The notes beneath the pieces are model-generated. The model made no database searches. It was not told where the DNA came from and saw only the letters and a program-made list of their open reading frames with translations. The translations under genes and the position numbers were made by a program. From CBFIDA01 sp965661085 (lineage in GTDB: Bacteria > Pseudomonadota > Gammaproteobacteria > Comchoanobacterales > Comchoanobacteraceae): a stretch of 64,000 bases of DNA. The stretch covers positions 1 to 64,000 of the forward strand of contig CBFIDA010000003.1 in NCBI GenBank assembly GCA_965661085.1, written 5' to 3'. This document shows positions 46,749 through 53,877 of this stretch, in pieces (position 1 is the first letter of the stretch; each line of letters opens with the position of its first letter).

Positions 46749-47066
46749 TGATTGCTTGATCCAACATTGTGGTGGTTTTGTTGACAAAAAGCGCCAATAT
46801 TTCAGCAAAAACTTTACGGACATAAAAACTGGCGGAGGTTGGCATCCACCAATATAAAGCTCTCCAAACTGGGTGGGAAATATGAAATCCACGCCCACCT
46901 GATTTGGGTATTTATACTGTTCGAGGTCAAAAATCTGTATCTAAATTAAGCTGTTAGACTGGTTTGAATTTAATCACACCATGGCACTGACAGTGCTTAA
47001 ATATAAAAAAATCCAAACTCGTTTTCTCTCACAGATGTCTTATTTTTGACTATGTTTTATGTTTAT

Positions 47067-47107
47067 CGCGCCCTTAAAGTTAGGATATTACTAACTTTAG
47101 GGACATG
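47067..47107. repeat. GGACATG hairpin 1
   Basis: Left arm 47067-47083 pairs with right arm CTAACTTTAGGGACATG (47091-47107) at 13 of 17 positions, with a perfect inner stem of at least eight pairs and a 7-base loop. One of three related hairpins in 0.9 kb. Confidence 0.6.
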
Positions 47108-47133
47108 GTGACCACAATCCATTACATGCCCAT

Positions 47134-47174
47134 CTTATCCTCTAGGTTACGAACAATGAAACCTAAAGGACATG
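47134..47174. repeat. GGACATG hairpin 2
   Basis: Left arm CTTATCCTCTAGGTT (47134-47148) pairs with AACCTAAAGGACATG (47160-47174) at 12 of 15 positions. Same outer end and same orientation as hairpin 1. Confidence 0.55.
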
Positions 47175-47230
47175 CCATGCCCTATTGGTGACGATTTTTT
47201 CCACTTTTAAGACACGGGACACAGTATGCT

Positions 47231-47258
47231 GTTATCGATTATAGCGATTTTCGATAAC
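47231..47258. promoter_or_regulatory. Palindromic operator-like site, copy 1
   Basis: A perfect inverted repeat GTTATCGA / TCGATAAC with a 12-base centre. The core is TTATCG, 13 bases, TCGATAA. The same geometry recurs at 47303 and in the fic promoter. Confidence 0.55.
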
Positions 47259-47302
47259 AACAAGCATCAAACCTCCAAAGGCGGTGATAAGGATCGGCGC
47301 TA

Positions 47303-47328
47303 TTATTGATTTTAAGCATTTTTGATAA
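47303..47328. promoter_or_regulatory. Palindromic operator-like site, copy 2
   Basis: TTATTG, 13 bases, TTGATAA. Over 29 bases it matches copy 1 at about 21 positions, including the centre, so it looks like a duplication of the whole site. Confidence 0.5.
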
Positions 47329-47440
47329 TAAAAGAAGTTTATTTATTGTATGCCTCTACAACGCTCTTAGCGTCACGCTCAATGTCACCATTATCAGAAT
47401 TTATAGTAAAACTAGCCACCTCAGCGAACCCAGGATTACG

Positions 47441-47848
47441 TTATTTTTGCAATCCATCCAATAGCACTGAATAATCAGCAACAGGCAGTAGCGGCCTATA
47501 ATTGCTCATTCTTTCAGCCTGAACTGAGGTGCTTACCTCAATATATACAGTAAATTCTGACTTTAATATTTCACGAGCTTTTGGATCACAAGCAACATTC
47601 TCATCTGTGGTAACCACGATGTTTTCCTGAGTAACCTGGTGTTGCAGAATTTCTGTTAATGTTTGATTGAATTTATCTTCACTGCCAGCACCAAATACAT
47701 CAGTAACGCTACGACCAATAGATGCAACGCTAGCTAGAACATCTGCATTCATAAACTTCCAACCCAATTGCTTCGCTACTTCTTCTGCCACTACACCTTT
47801 GCCAGCACCTGATTGGCCGACAATAAATATTCTTTTCGATTTGCTCAT
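47441..47848 (-). CDS. Shikimate-kinase-like P-loop protein
   Basis: A 135-residue nucleotide-binding protein with Walker A VGQSGAGKG (about 9-17). Next comes a shikimate-kinase-like run: KQLGWKFMNADVLASVASIG, then SVTDVFGAGSEDKFN. AroK itself is about 170 residues and has further sugar-binding and lid residues, so this is a shortened relative that probably phosphorylates something else, or lacks that activity. GGAGGCGTAT precedes ATG 47848; a longer frame starts at 47929. It is divergent from fic across a 270-base regulatory region and is AT-rich like its neighbours. Confidence 0.7.
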   Translation of the reverse strand: MSKSKRIFIVGQSGAGKGVVAEEVAKQLGWKFMNADVLASVASIGRSVTDVFGAGSEDKFNQTLTEILQHQVTQENIVVTTDENVACDPKAREILKSEFTVYIEVSTSVQAERMSNYRPLLPVADYSVLLDGLQK

Positions 47849-47926
47849 ATACGCCTCCACACGTTTTGTCATCAACCCAGTTAAAATTATACTGGTTTTG
47901 GGCTGAAATAGATCTTTTGGATCTAA

Positions 47927-47967
47927 CATGTCCTTTAAGTGTCATATTTTGCTACTTTTAGGACATG
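47927..47967. repeat. GGACATG hairpin 3
   Basis: Left arm CATGTCCTTTAAGT (47927-47940) pairs with ACTTTTAGGACATG (47954-47967) at 12 of 14 positions around a 13-base loop. It lies in the divergent region upstream of both the P-loop gene and fic. Confidence 0.6.
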
Positions 47968-48045
47968 CTACACACGCACTATGATCGATTTACGTAAAAC
48001 ATGATAACATGGTTCAATCTTATTCTCACCTTTGGAATTAAAAAC

Positions 48046-48079
48046 TTGACTTATTATCGGATATTGATATTATCGAGAA
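48046..48079 (+). promoter_or_regulatory. fic promoter overlapped by palindromic operator copy
   Basis: TTGACT (48046-48051), a 16-base spacer and TATTAT (48068-48073) form a good promoter 48 bases before the fic start. It is overlapped by TTATCG (48054-48059), 13 bases, TCGAGAA (48073-48079), the same arrangement as the sites at 47232 and 47303. A poorer copy (TGATCG-N13-ATGATAA) lies at 47982-48007. A protein bound here would block the -10. Confidence 0.6.
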
Positions 48080-48120
48080 TAAATACTATACTTAAGTCTA
48101 GAAATCAAGAGGTTTAAAGC

Positions 48121-49284
48121 ATGGATATACAACAATCATTATCAGGCAAAGTGATTAAATCACCCAAGGGCTATCATGCCTATGTGCCTAATCCACTACC
48201 TCCGGCAATAGAATGGACCAACCAATTGGTAAGCACACTATCGCGGGCTGATTACTTGCTGGGCAAACTGGCTCGAGAAGGTAGCAAATTACCAAACCCA
48301 CATCTGCTCATGCGCCCCTTCATTACCCGTGAGGCTGTATTGTCCAGCAAAATAGAAGGCACCCACGCTACAATCGGTGAAATTTTAGCTCATAATGCAG
48401 GCGTATCCGTTAATCAGAATCCAGATGATTTGCAGGAAGTGCAGAATTACATTACTGCTTTAGATTTTGGGTTAAAGCGCCTTGATGATCTACCGCTGTC
48501 CTTACGGTTAATAAAAGAAATTCATGAGCAATTAATGCAAGGGGTTAGAGGTTCACATGCCACGCCTGGTGAATTTAGAAAAACACAAAACTGGATTGGC
48601 CTTCCTGGTTGCACATTAAATACAGCCAAGTTTGTGCCACCACCAACAGATAACTTAGCAGATTGTTTGGGTGATCTAGAAAAATTTTTACATGATCGCG
48701 GGTTACCAGCTCTAATTCATATAGCGCTGTGCCATTATCAATTTGAAACAATCCATCCATTTTTAGATGCCAATGGTAGAGTTGGGCGTTTGCTAATTAC
48801 ATTGTTATTCATTGAGCAAAAGATGTTGCCATCGCCACTGCTTTATTTAAGTGCATTTTTTGAGGCAACACGAGATGAATATTATAGGCAATTATTTAAC
48901 GTTAGCAGCAACAACACTTGGCAGGACTGGTTAATTTATTTTTTAAATGGTGTCGCTGTTCAATCAGAAGATGCTTTATCACGTGCTGAAAGGATTAATA
49001 ACTTACTTAATAAATGGAAGCTGCAAGTTGCAAGCGGTTCATCTAGCGTTCCTGTAGACATTGTTGATCATTTTGCAGTGAATCCATACCTAACGATCAA
49101 AAAGATAGCTGAAGAGCTTGAGATTGCTTATAGCACTGCTGAACGTGGTGTTCGCAAGCTGTTAGGCGAGAATATTATCAGCCAAGTCAATGATGGCAAG
49201 CGTGATAAAGTTTATTGCGCCACAGAAATATTATCCATATTAGAAGAACCAGCAAAAATTCATGCTGATGTTGAGGAAGATTAA
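48121..49284 (+). CDS. Fic-family AMPylase with winged-helix C-terminus
   Basis: A 387-residue Fic protein. The N-terminal region holds the inhibitory helix motif SSKIEGT (75-81), whose Glu blocks ATP in class II Fic enzymes. The catalytic loop is HPFLDANGRVGR (212-223) with all expected residues. Residues about 305-375 look like a winged helix (LTIKKIAEELEIAYSTAERG, then VRKLLGENIISQ). Such Fic-HTH proteins transfer AMP to target proteins and may bind DNA. AGAGG precedes the ATG. Next to kinase-like and P-loop genes, it could be part of a conflict or toxin system, or simply self-regulated. Confidence 0.93.
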   Translation: MDIQQSLSGKVIKSPKGYHAYVPNPLPPAIEWTNQLVSTLSRADYLLGKLAREGSKLPNPHLLMRPFITREAVLSSKIEGTHATIGEILAHNAGVSVNQNPDDLQEVQNYITALDFGLKRLDDLPLSLRLIKEIHEQLMQGVRGSHATPGEFRKTQNWIGLPGCTLNTAKFVPPPTDNLADCLGDLEKFLHDRGLPALIHIALCHYQFETIHPFLDANGRVGRLLITLLFIEQKMLPSPLLYLSAFFEATRDEYYRQLFNVSSNNTWQDWLIYFLNGVAVQSEDALSRAERINNLLNKWKLQVASGSSSVPVDIVDHFAVNPYLTIKKIAEELEIAYSTAERGVRKLLGENIISQVNDGKRDKVYCATEILSILEEPAKIHADVEED

Positions 49285-49335
49285 CATGAACCATTTAATA
49301 GCATTTTATCAGCATAATATCGGCATAGCACAAAC

Positions 49336-50400
49336 ATGAATCAGTTAACTGCAAGACAACAAACATACAACAAGATATCTAATACCTTGGCCTACATGAG
49401 CAATAAACAGCTAGAACACCTCCTTGCTGATGGCAAAGCAATGCACAAAGGTATTGGCGGCACTTCATTACAGATAGAAATAGATCACACGCCTGTTTTT
49501 GTAAAGAAAGTACCGATCACAGATTTAGAATTGCAGCCAGAAAATTATATGTCTACTGCCAATATTTTTAATTTACCAATGTCCTATCAATACGGTATTG
49601 GCTCAACGGGCTTTGGAGCCTGGCGGGAATTAGCAGCACATATCATGACAACCAATTGGGTGATAACTGGCCAAAGTCCTAATTTTCCAATTATGTACCA
49701 TTGGCGAATACTGCAAGACACTGACAGCAAAATCATTTCAGATGAAGAACAAATTGCTTTAGATAAAGACGCTACTTATTGGGAGAATAATGCATCAATA
49801 AATAGTCGATTAAAAGCAATAGCATTGGCAACGCATCATACTTATTTATTTGTAGAGTTTATTCCCAATCACCTTTATGGGTGGTTAAACAAACAATTAT
49901 CCACCAATGAAAGTACTGCTATTGATGCTGTTAGATTAGTTGAAAGCCAAATGCAAACAACTAATTATTTTATGGCCTCCCAGAAGTTTCTACACATGGA
50001 TGCACATTTTGAAAACATTTTAACTGATGGGAAACAGCTATATTATAGTGATTTTGGTTTAGCATTATCTGATAAATTTACGTTATCTAATATTGAACAT
50101 CACTTTGCAAAAGACAATGCTGATTATGATTACGCAAGTGGCTCATCTAATTTAATGCACACTGTATTGACCAATTACTTAGGAAAAGACGATTGGGGTG
50201 TTAGTTTGGCGAAATTTACTAACGATGAGTTTGGCACACAAATACCAACGAAAGTGAAAGAATTACTGTCTAGACATCATGGGATTGCTGTAAAAATGGA
50301 TGAATTCTACATAGCAATACAAAGAGATAAATCAACTCCTTTACCATCAGGTCATTTGAAGGAGTTGTTGCCCCAAAATACGCGAGGGAATCATGAGTAA
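49336..50400 (+). CDS. Protein-kinase-like (eukaryotic-type fold) protein
   Basis: A 354-residue protein with kinase signatures. There is a lysine in FVKKVP (55-60), a possible alpha-C Glu98 in WRELAAH, the catalytic-loop pattern HMDAHFENIL (220-229, H-x-D-x4-N) and DFG at 239-241. The order and spacing fit the protein-kinase/aminoglycoside-kinase fold, while the glycine-rich loop is only weakly seen (GIGGTS, 39-44). Substrate is unknown. It starts 51 bases after fic, on the same strand, and overlaps the truncated GNAT gene by eight bases, so the three were probably one operon. Confidence 0.75.
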   Translation: MNQLTARQQTYNKISNTLAYMSNKQLEHLLADGKAMHKGIGGTSLQIEIDHTPVFVKKVPITDLELQPENYMSTANIFNLPMSYQYGIGSTGFGAWRELAAHIMTTNWVITGQSPNFPIMYHWRILQDTDSKIISDEEQIALDKDATYWENNASINSRLKAIALATHHTYLFVEFIPNHLYGWLNKQLSTNESTAIDAVRLVESQMQTTNYFMASQKFLHMDAHFENILTDGKQLYYSDFGLALSDKFTLSNIEHHFAKDNADYDYASGSSNLMHTVLTNYLGKDDWGVSLAKFTNDEFGTQIPTKVKELLSRHHGIAVKMDEFYIAIQRDKSTPLPSGHLKELLPQNTRGNHE

Positions 50401-50575
50401 AATCATAGAAACTGACCGTTTAATACTTAGAACTTGGAATGATGATGACTTGCAGCCGATGTTTGCTATTAACCAGGATCCAAAAGTTATGGAATATTTC
50501 CCTAGTCTTCAAGATGTGGATATGACTAAAAACTTTATAGATAAAGTGGGTTGTGTCGACAATTGGGCCGTATAG
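50393..50575 (+). pseudogene. GNAT acetyltransferase, truncated 5' fragment
   Basis: The first ~50 residues match the RimJ/RimL-type GNAT start: MSKIIETDRLILRTWNDDDL, then INQDPKVMEYFPSLQDVDMT. GAGGGAATC precedes the ATG. The acetyl-CoA-binding core is missing; the frame turns into unrelated CVDNWAV exactly where an IS-end-like sequence begins (50546). Confidence 0.8.
50546..50565. mobile_element. Possible IS left end cutting the GNAT gene
   Basis: The segment ending TGTCGACAATTG (50554-50565) is an exact 12-base inverted match to CAATTGTCGACA at 44801-44812, the right end of the IS5-type remnant. Over 20 bases the match to that end is 15 of 20. It marks where the GNAT gene is interrupted. 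Confidence 0.5.
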
Positions 50576-50592
50576 ATGAAAACATCATAATT

Positions 50593-50745
50593 TTAAGGCG
50601 AATAGCTTTTTAGCTTAGCAGACAAAAACCTGGGATTTTCAGGCACTTTAGCGTCATTATGGGCCTTAACACGCCCTTTTAAATTACGGTTAAAGCCAAC
50701 ATAAATATTGCCATGTGATCATTCTAGAAAATAAACGTCATGCAT
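50593..50745 (-). pseudogene. GIY-YIG nuclease-like gene, decayed
   Basis: Reads MHDVYFLE, a TGA stop at codon 9, then SHGNIYVGFNRNLKGRVKAHN and a short tail. This is the GIY-YIG N-terminus (the GNIYVGF strand, then Arg and His-Asn), but the Glu-bearing C-terminal half is gone. The frame runs without shift back to the tRNA-Ser gene, as for GIY-YIG genes found directly after tRNA-Ser elsewhere. Confidence 0.7.
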
Positions 50746-50837
50746 AATTCTGCAGTCTCACTACGCCAAGGCTTCGTGAGACACGCCCAGTTCTACCTCA
50801 CTTCTGGCGTACAGCCCGAAGTTCGAAGAACGTAGGG

Positions 50838-50928
50838 TGGCGGAGAGAGAGGGATTCGAACCCTCGGTACGGGGTTGCCGCACACACGCTTTCCAGGCGT
50901 GCCCCTTCGACCGCTCGGGCACCTCTCC
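50838..50928 (-). tRNA. tRNA-Ser (anticodon GGA)
   Basis: Acceptor GGAGAGG pairs with TCTCTCC, followed by G and an encoded CCA. The anticodon stem CACGC/GCGTG encloses CTGGAAA (anticodon GGA), a long class II variable arm follows, and the T loop is TTCGAAT. Its 3' end faces the accessory island, the usual side for integration. I found no duplicate of the 3' end at the other island border. Confidence 0.95.
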
Positions 50929-51059
50929 ACATTGGGCCCATTTAAGCACCTCTTTCGGAAAAAATCAATGTGTTTGCCTGTGTACGATGCTTGAGCACAA
51001 AGATTGTTGTCCTCAAGACCCTATGTTAAGGTAAGGTTTTCATGAACAGGGCATGACCG

Positions 51060-51944
51060 ATGATGTTGCATGCATCTCAGAAAGGTGCTTATTGGGCGCT
51101 GTGTAAACCCAAGGTCGTTGCCTTGATGCTGTTGTCGGCTTTGGTGGGCATGCTGTTGGCGCCGCATGCATTGCAACACCCTCAAAAGATACTTTGCGGT
51201 TTGCTTGGCATTGCGCTTGCTTCAGCTTCTGGTGCCGTGGTCAATCACTTGATTGATCGGCGCTATGATGCAGCCATGCAACGCACACATCGTCGTCCCC
51301 TGCCCCAGAACTTGATCACTCCTAAGCAAGCCTTGTATTTTGGCGCCCTGCTGCTGCTCCAGAGCATGGTGGTGCTTATTTTGTGGGTCAATGTCATGGC
51401 CGCATGGTTGACCCTTGGCACCATGATGGGTTATGCCTGGGTTTACACCCATTGGCTCAAACACGCCACACCCCAAAACATTGTCATTGGGGGTTTGAGT
51501 GGCGCATTGCCCCCCTTGCTGGGTTGGACATGCATCACACCGCAATGGTCGGCTGAACCCTTACTGTTGGTGTTGTTGATTTTTGTTTGGACACCGCCAC
51601 ATTTTTGGGCGTTGGCCATTGATCGCATTGAAGATTATCGTCAAGCAAATGTGCCCATGCTGCCGATCACCCATGGCATTGCATACACCAAACAACACAT
51701 CACACTCTATGCTTGCCTGACCGTTATGGTGTCTTATTTTCCAATCATGATTGGCATGTTTGGTATGGGCTATGGCCTGGGGATGACGCTTTTGAATGCA
51801 CGCTTTCTGTCGTTGTCTTGGCGCTGCCAGCACAGTTCCAGCCCGCATTTGCCCAAAAAACTGTTCCTCCACTCCATCCAATACCTGATGCTGAGTTTCT
51901 TTTTGATGCTTTGTGATCACGGTTGGCAGGTGCTGCATGCATGA
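51060..51944 (+). CDS. cyoE: Protoheme IX farnesyltransferase (heme O synthase)
   Basis: Inner-membrane UbiA-type prenyltransferase adding farnesyl to heme b for terminal oxidases. The 294-residue, roughly nine-helix protein has the first Asp-rich motif NHLIDRRYDAAMQRTHRRPLP (62-82) and the second DRIEDYRQANVPMLP. Its farnesyl diphosphate substrate would come from the isoprenoid genes at 16.7-22.4 kb. It starts a two-gene unit with rsmJ, overlapping it by eight bases. No cytochrome oxidase genes are present here. Confidence 0.94.
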   Translation: MMLHASQKGAYWALCKPKVVALMLLSALVGMLLAPHALQHPQKILCGLLGIALASASGAVVNHLIDRRYDAAMQRTHRRPLPQNLITPKQALYFGALLLLQSMVVLILWVNVMAAWLTLGTMMGYAWVYTHWLKHATPQNIVIGGLSGALPPLLGWTCITPQWSAEPLLLVLLIFVWTPPHFWALAIDRIEDYRQANVPMLPITHGIAYTKQHITLYACLTVMVSYFPIMIGMFGMGYGLGMTLLNARFLSLSWRCQHSSSPHLPKKLFLHSIQYLMLSFFLMLCDHGWQVLHA

Positions 51945-52710
51945 AGCATGCATGTGTGACATCACATGGCACCCAACCATCACACATGCCGCACAACAGA
52001 TCTGGGCCACACGCTTTGATGCCCATCACATTCGACATCAGCCAGGTGCACCACTCATGGTCTGTTGTCACTGCGATCATCTGACTCTAAGCTTGCGCCA
52101 TCGCCCTGATTTGACGCCTTTGGTGCACCATTTTGATGACGCCCATCATCGATATCGCATCAAAACCTTGCATCAGTCCAAACACCCCTTGGCCAAAGCA
52201 TGTGGCATGGTACGAGGCATGCCACCTTTGCGTATCCTCGATATGACAGCGGGATGGGGCGAAGACAGTTTCGTTTTGGCACACTTGGGCGCGCATGTCC
52301 ATGCGCTCGAACAGCATCCTTTGGTGGCCCTGATGTTGGCACAGAACATAGAACGACACTGCAAACGCCATACCCACCTGGTATGGCAAAGCACCTGGGC
52401 AGACCATGCCCATCATTTGAAGCATCATCCACAGTCTTGGGATGTCATCTATTTTGACATGATGTTTCCCCCTCAAAAAGGCCATGCCAAAACCAATAAA
52501 AAAATGCAAATTCTACAAGCCTTACTCGATCATCCACCCATCGATGCCAATACCTGGGAGCTGGCCTCTCAACGCGCCAAACGCATCGTCGTCAAGCAAC
52601 CCGCCAACAACAAACGCCAACATTGTGGTATCGACAACCACCTCACCAAACCGACGTTCATGGTCCAGTCAAAGAACGCCTGCTTTCAGATCTGGACAAA
52701 CGCCCATTGA
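51937..52710 (+). CDS. rsmJ: 16S rRNA (guanine-1516-N2) methyltransferase
   Basis: A 257-residue SAM-dependent methyltransferase modifying G1516 in helix 45 of 16S rRNA. Visible: ILDMTAGWGEDSFVLAHLGAHV (SAM site), the acidic LEQHPLVALML and the catalytic-type DVIYFDMMFPPQKGHAKTNKKM, all in RsmJ order. ATG 51937 overlaps the cyoE stop. Its 3' end overlaps the end of the convergent orphan gene by 53 bases. Confidence 0.88.
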   Translation: MHEACMCDITWHPTITHAAQQIWATRFDAHHIRHQPGAPLMVCCHCDHLTLSLRHRPDLTPLVHHFDDAHHRYRIKTLHQSKHPLAKACGMVRGMPPLRILDMTAGWGEDSFVLAHLGAHVHALEQHPLVALMLAQNIERHCKRHTHLVWQSTWADHAHHLKHHPQSWDVIYFDMMFPPQKGHAKTNKKMQILQALLDHPPIDANTWELASQRAKRIVVKQPANNKRQHCGIDNHLTKPTFMVQSKNACFQIWTNAH

Positions 52711-53860
52711 TTGGGAGCCTCATTTTTTTCTCATGGAGTGGCTTGCATTCGAATCTCTGATTTTTCGTCTGCCTCCTCTTTGTTGATACGAAACGCTGGT
52801 CTCTTCGCGTCAAATCCTGATTCTGGCAAACTTTTGAATCGATTTCGAATCTACCAGAATCGCCACGTGGTGTCGTTGACGGTGTTTCACCATTGCGCTC
52901 AAACGCTTTGCCAGCCAAAACCACCAAAACAAGGTTGGGCAATAACGTGCAATACATCGGCAACATGCCAAATGTGACCGGACTCAGATGCAACAATGCC
53001 ATGAGCAGCGCAGATCCAATCAAAACCGCAAACATCAGGCGACCTGTGTTTTTTTGAACAGCCTGTCTTGTATCTCCTGAAAGACAACTCCAGATAAAAT
53101 GGGATACGATGAACACTAAGATTGCAGTAGACAGCATATGTATCATGGGGATGGGTGCTGTGAACATGGTCATGCTCCATCCCATACTGAGCTCAGAAGG
53201 AAACCGCCACATGATGGCAGCCACGTTGAGGGTAGATAAAACCACCGCTCCCATCACCCAACACAAAACCGTCCAAAGCCAATGTGACTTTTTAGGCTGA
53301 AGATTCTGCGCTGATGCGGCCTTTGTCTTGGATTTTGTTTCATCCTCAAGTCCGGATCGGGATGAACTTTGAGTACGCGCGTAGCTAAAGGAGTTTGGAT
53401 TTTTGTCAAGATTATTACGGCCAGAAAGGCGTGGAGATGGTGCTGGGTGTTTTTTCTCATCTTTATCAGTGGCCTGAATGGTAATTCCGCCCATTATACC
53501 ACTGAAGTCTGTCGTCTGAATAGTCTGATCACCCTTCATCTTATCAAAGAACGACTTACACTTCGACGCTTCAAACGTAAGCGTCTTCGGATACCCCGTC
53601 CCCTTAGTATCAGTACGATGGGAAACTGTAAATACACGCTGGGCCTCTTCTTCATTGTCTGATGTGACCTTCATACTGTCGATTTTTTCTATTGTTGCTT
53701 TATGTTCTTGGTCCGATTCTAAAATTCTATTTAAAGTGTTTACCCATGTTCGTTTTTTTTTACTCAAAAAACCATTAAAATCTTTACAATTTTCATCGTC
53801 ATGCAAAACAGCAAGGTATTTAACAAATTGGTGGATCCGGCTTGGGGTGTTTTTTTTCAT
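52658..53860 (-). CDS. Orphan membrane protein with large cytoplasmic N-domain
   Basis: A 400-residue unknown protein. Residues 1-185 are hydrophilic and charged with a Ser/Asn/Lys-rich linker (NNLDKNPNSFSYARTQSSSR). About four membrane helices follow (WTVLCWVMGAVVLSTLNVAAIMW; HMLSTAILVFIVSHFIW; LMFAVLIGSALLMALL; LLPNLVLVVLAGKAF), then a basic, Arg-rich tail of about 70 residues. There is no N-terminal signal. It begins just after parE; ATG 53860 is used, though a TTG at 53881 overlaps the parE stop. The form resembles membrane-inserted secreted effectors, but no family is recognised. Confidence 0.6.
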   Translation of the reverse strand: MKKNTPSRIHQFVKYLAVLHDDENCKDFNGFLSKKKRTWVNTLNRILESDQEHKATIEKIDSMKVTSDNEEEAQRVFTVSHRTDTKGTGYPKTLTFEASKCKSFFDKMKGDQTIQTTDFSGIMGGITIQATDKDEKKHPAPSPRLSGRNNLDKNPNSFSYARTQSSSRSGLEDETKSKTKAASAQNLQPKKSHWLWTVLCWVMGAVVLSTLNVAAIMWRFPSELSMGWSMTMFTAPIPMIHMLSTAILVFIVSHFIWSCLSGDTRQAVQKNTGRLMFAVLIGSALLMALLHLSPVTFGMLPMYCTLLPNLVLVVLAGKAFERNGETPSTTPRGDSGRFEIDSKVCQNQDLTRRDQRFVSTKRRQTKNQRFECKPLHEKKMRLPINGRLSRSESRRSLTGP

Positions 53861-53877
53861 ATTCTTAGGGTATCCAA

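Larger units (their letters stand above)
46749..47440. other. AT-rich non-coding stretch with palindromes
   Basis: No gene is seen in about 690 bases. The stretch is AT-rich and carries two GGACATG hairpins (47067-47107, 47134-47174) and two copies of a TTATCG-type palindrome (47231-47258, 47303-47328), annotated separately. It is the 3' side of the P-loop gene. Confidence 0.6.

Noticed and set aside
46707..46898. 63-residue minus-strand frame after hipA
   Set aside because: No ribosome site and it overlaps the repeat; the composition is not gene-like.
50761..50949. 62-residue minus-strand frame across the tRNA-Ser gene
   Set aside because: It is the translation of tRNA-Ser and its flank, a well-known artefact; no ribosome site.
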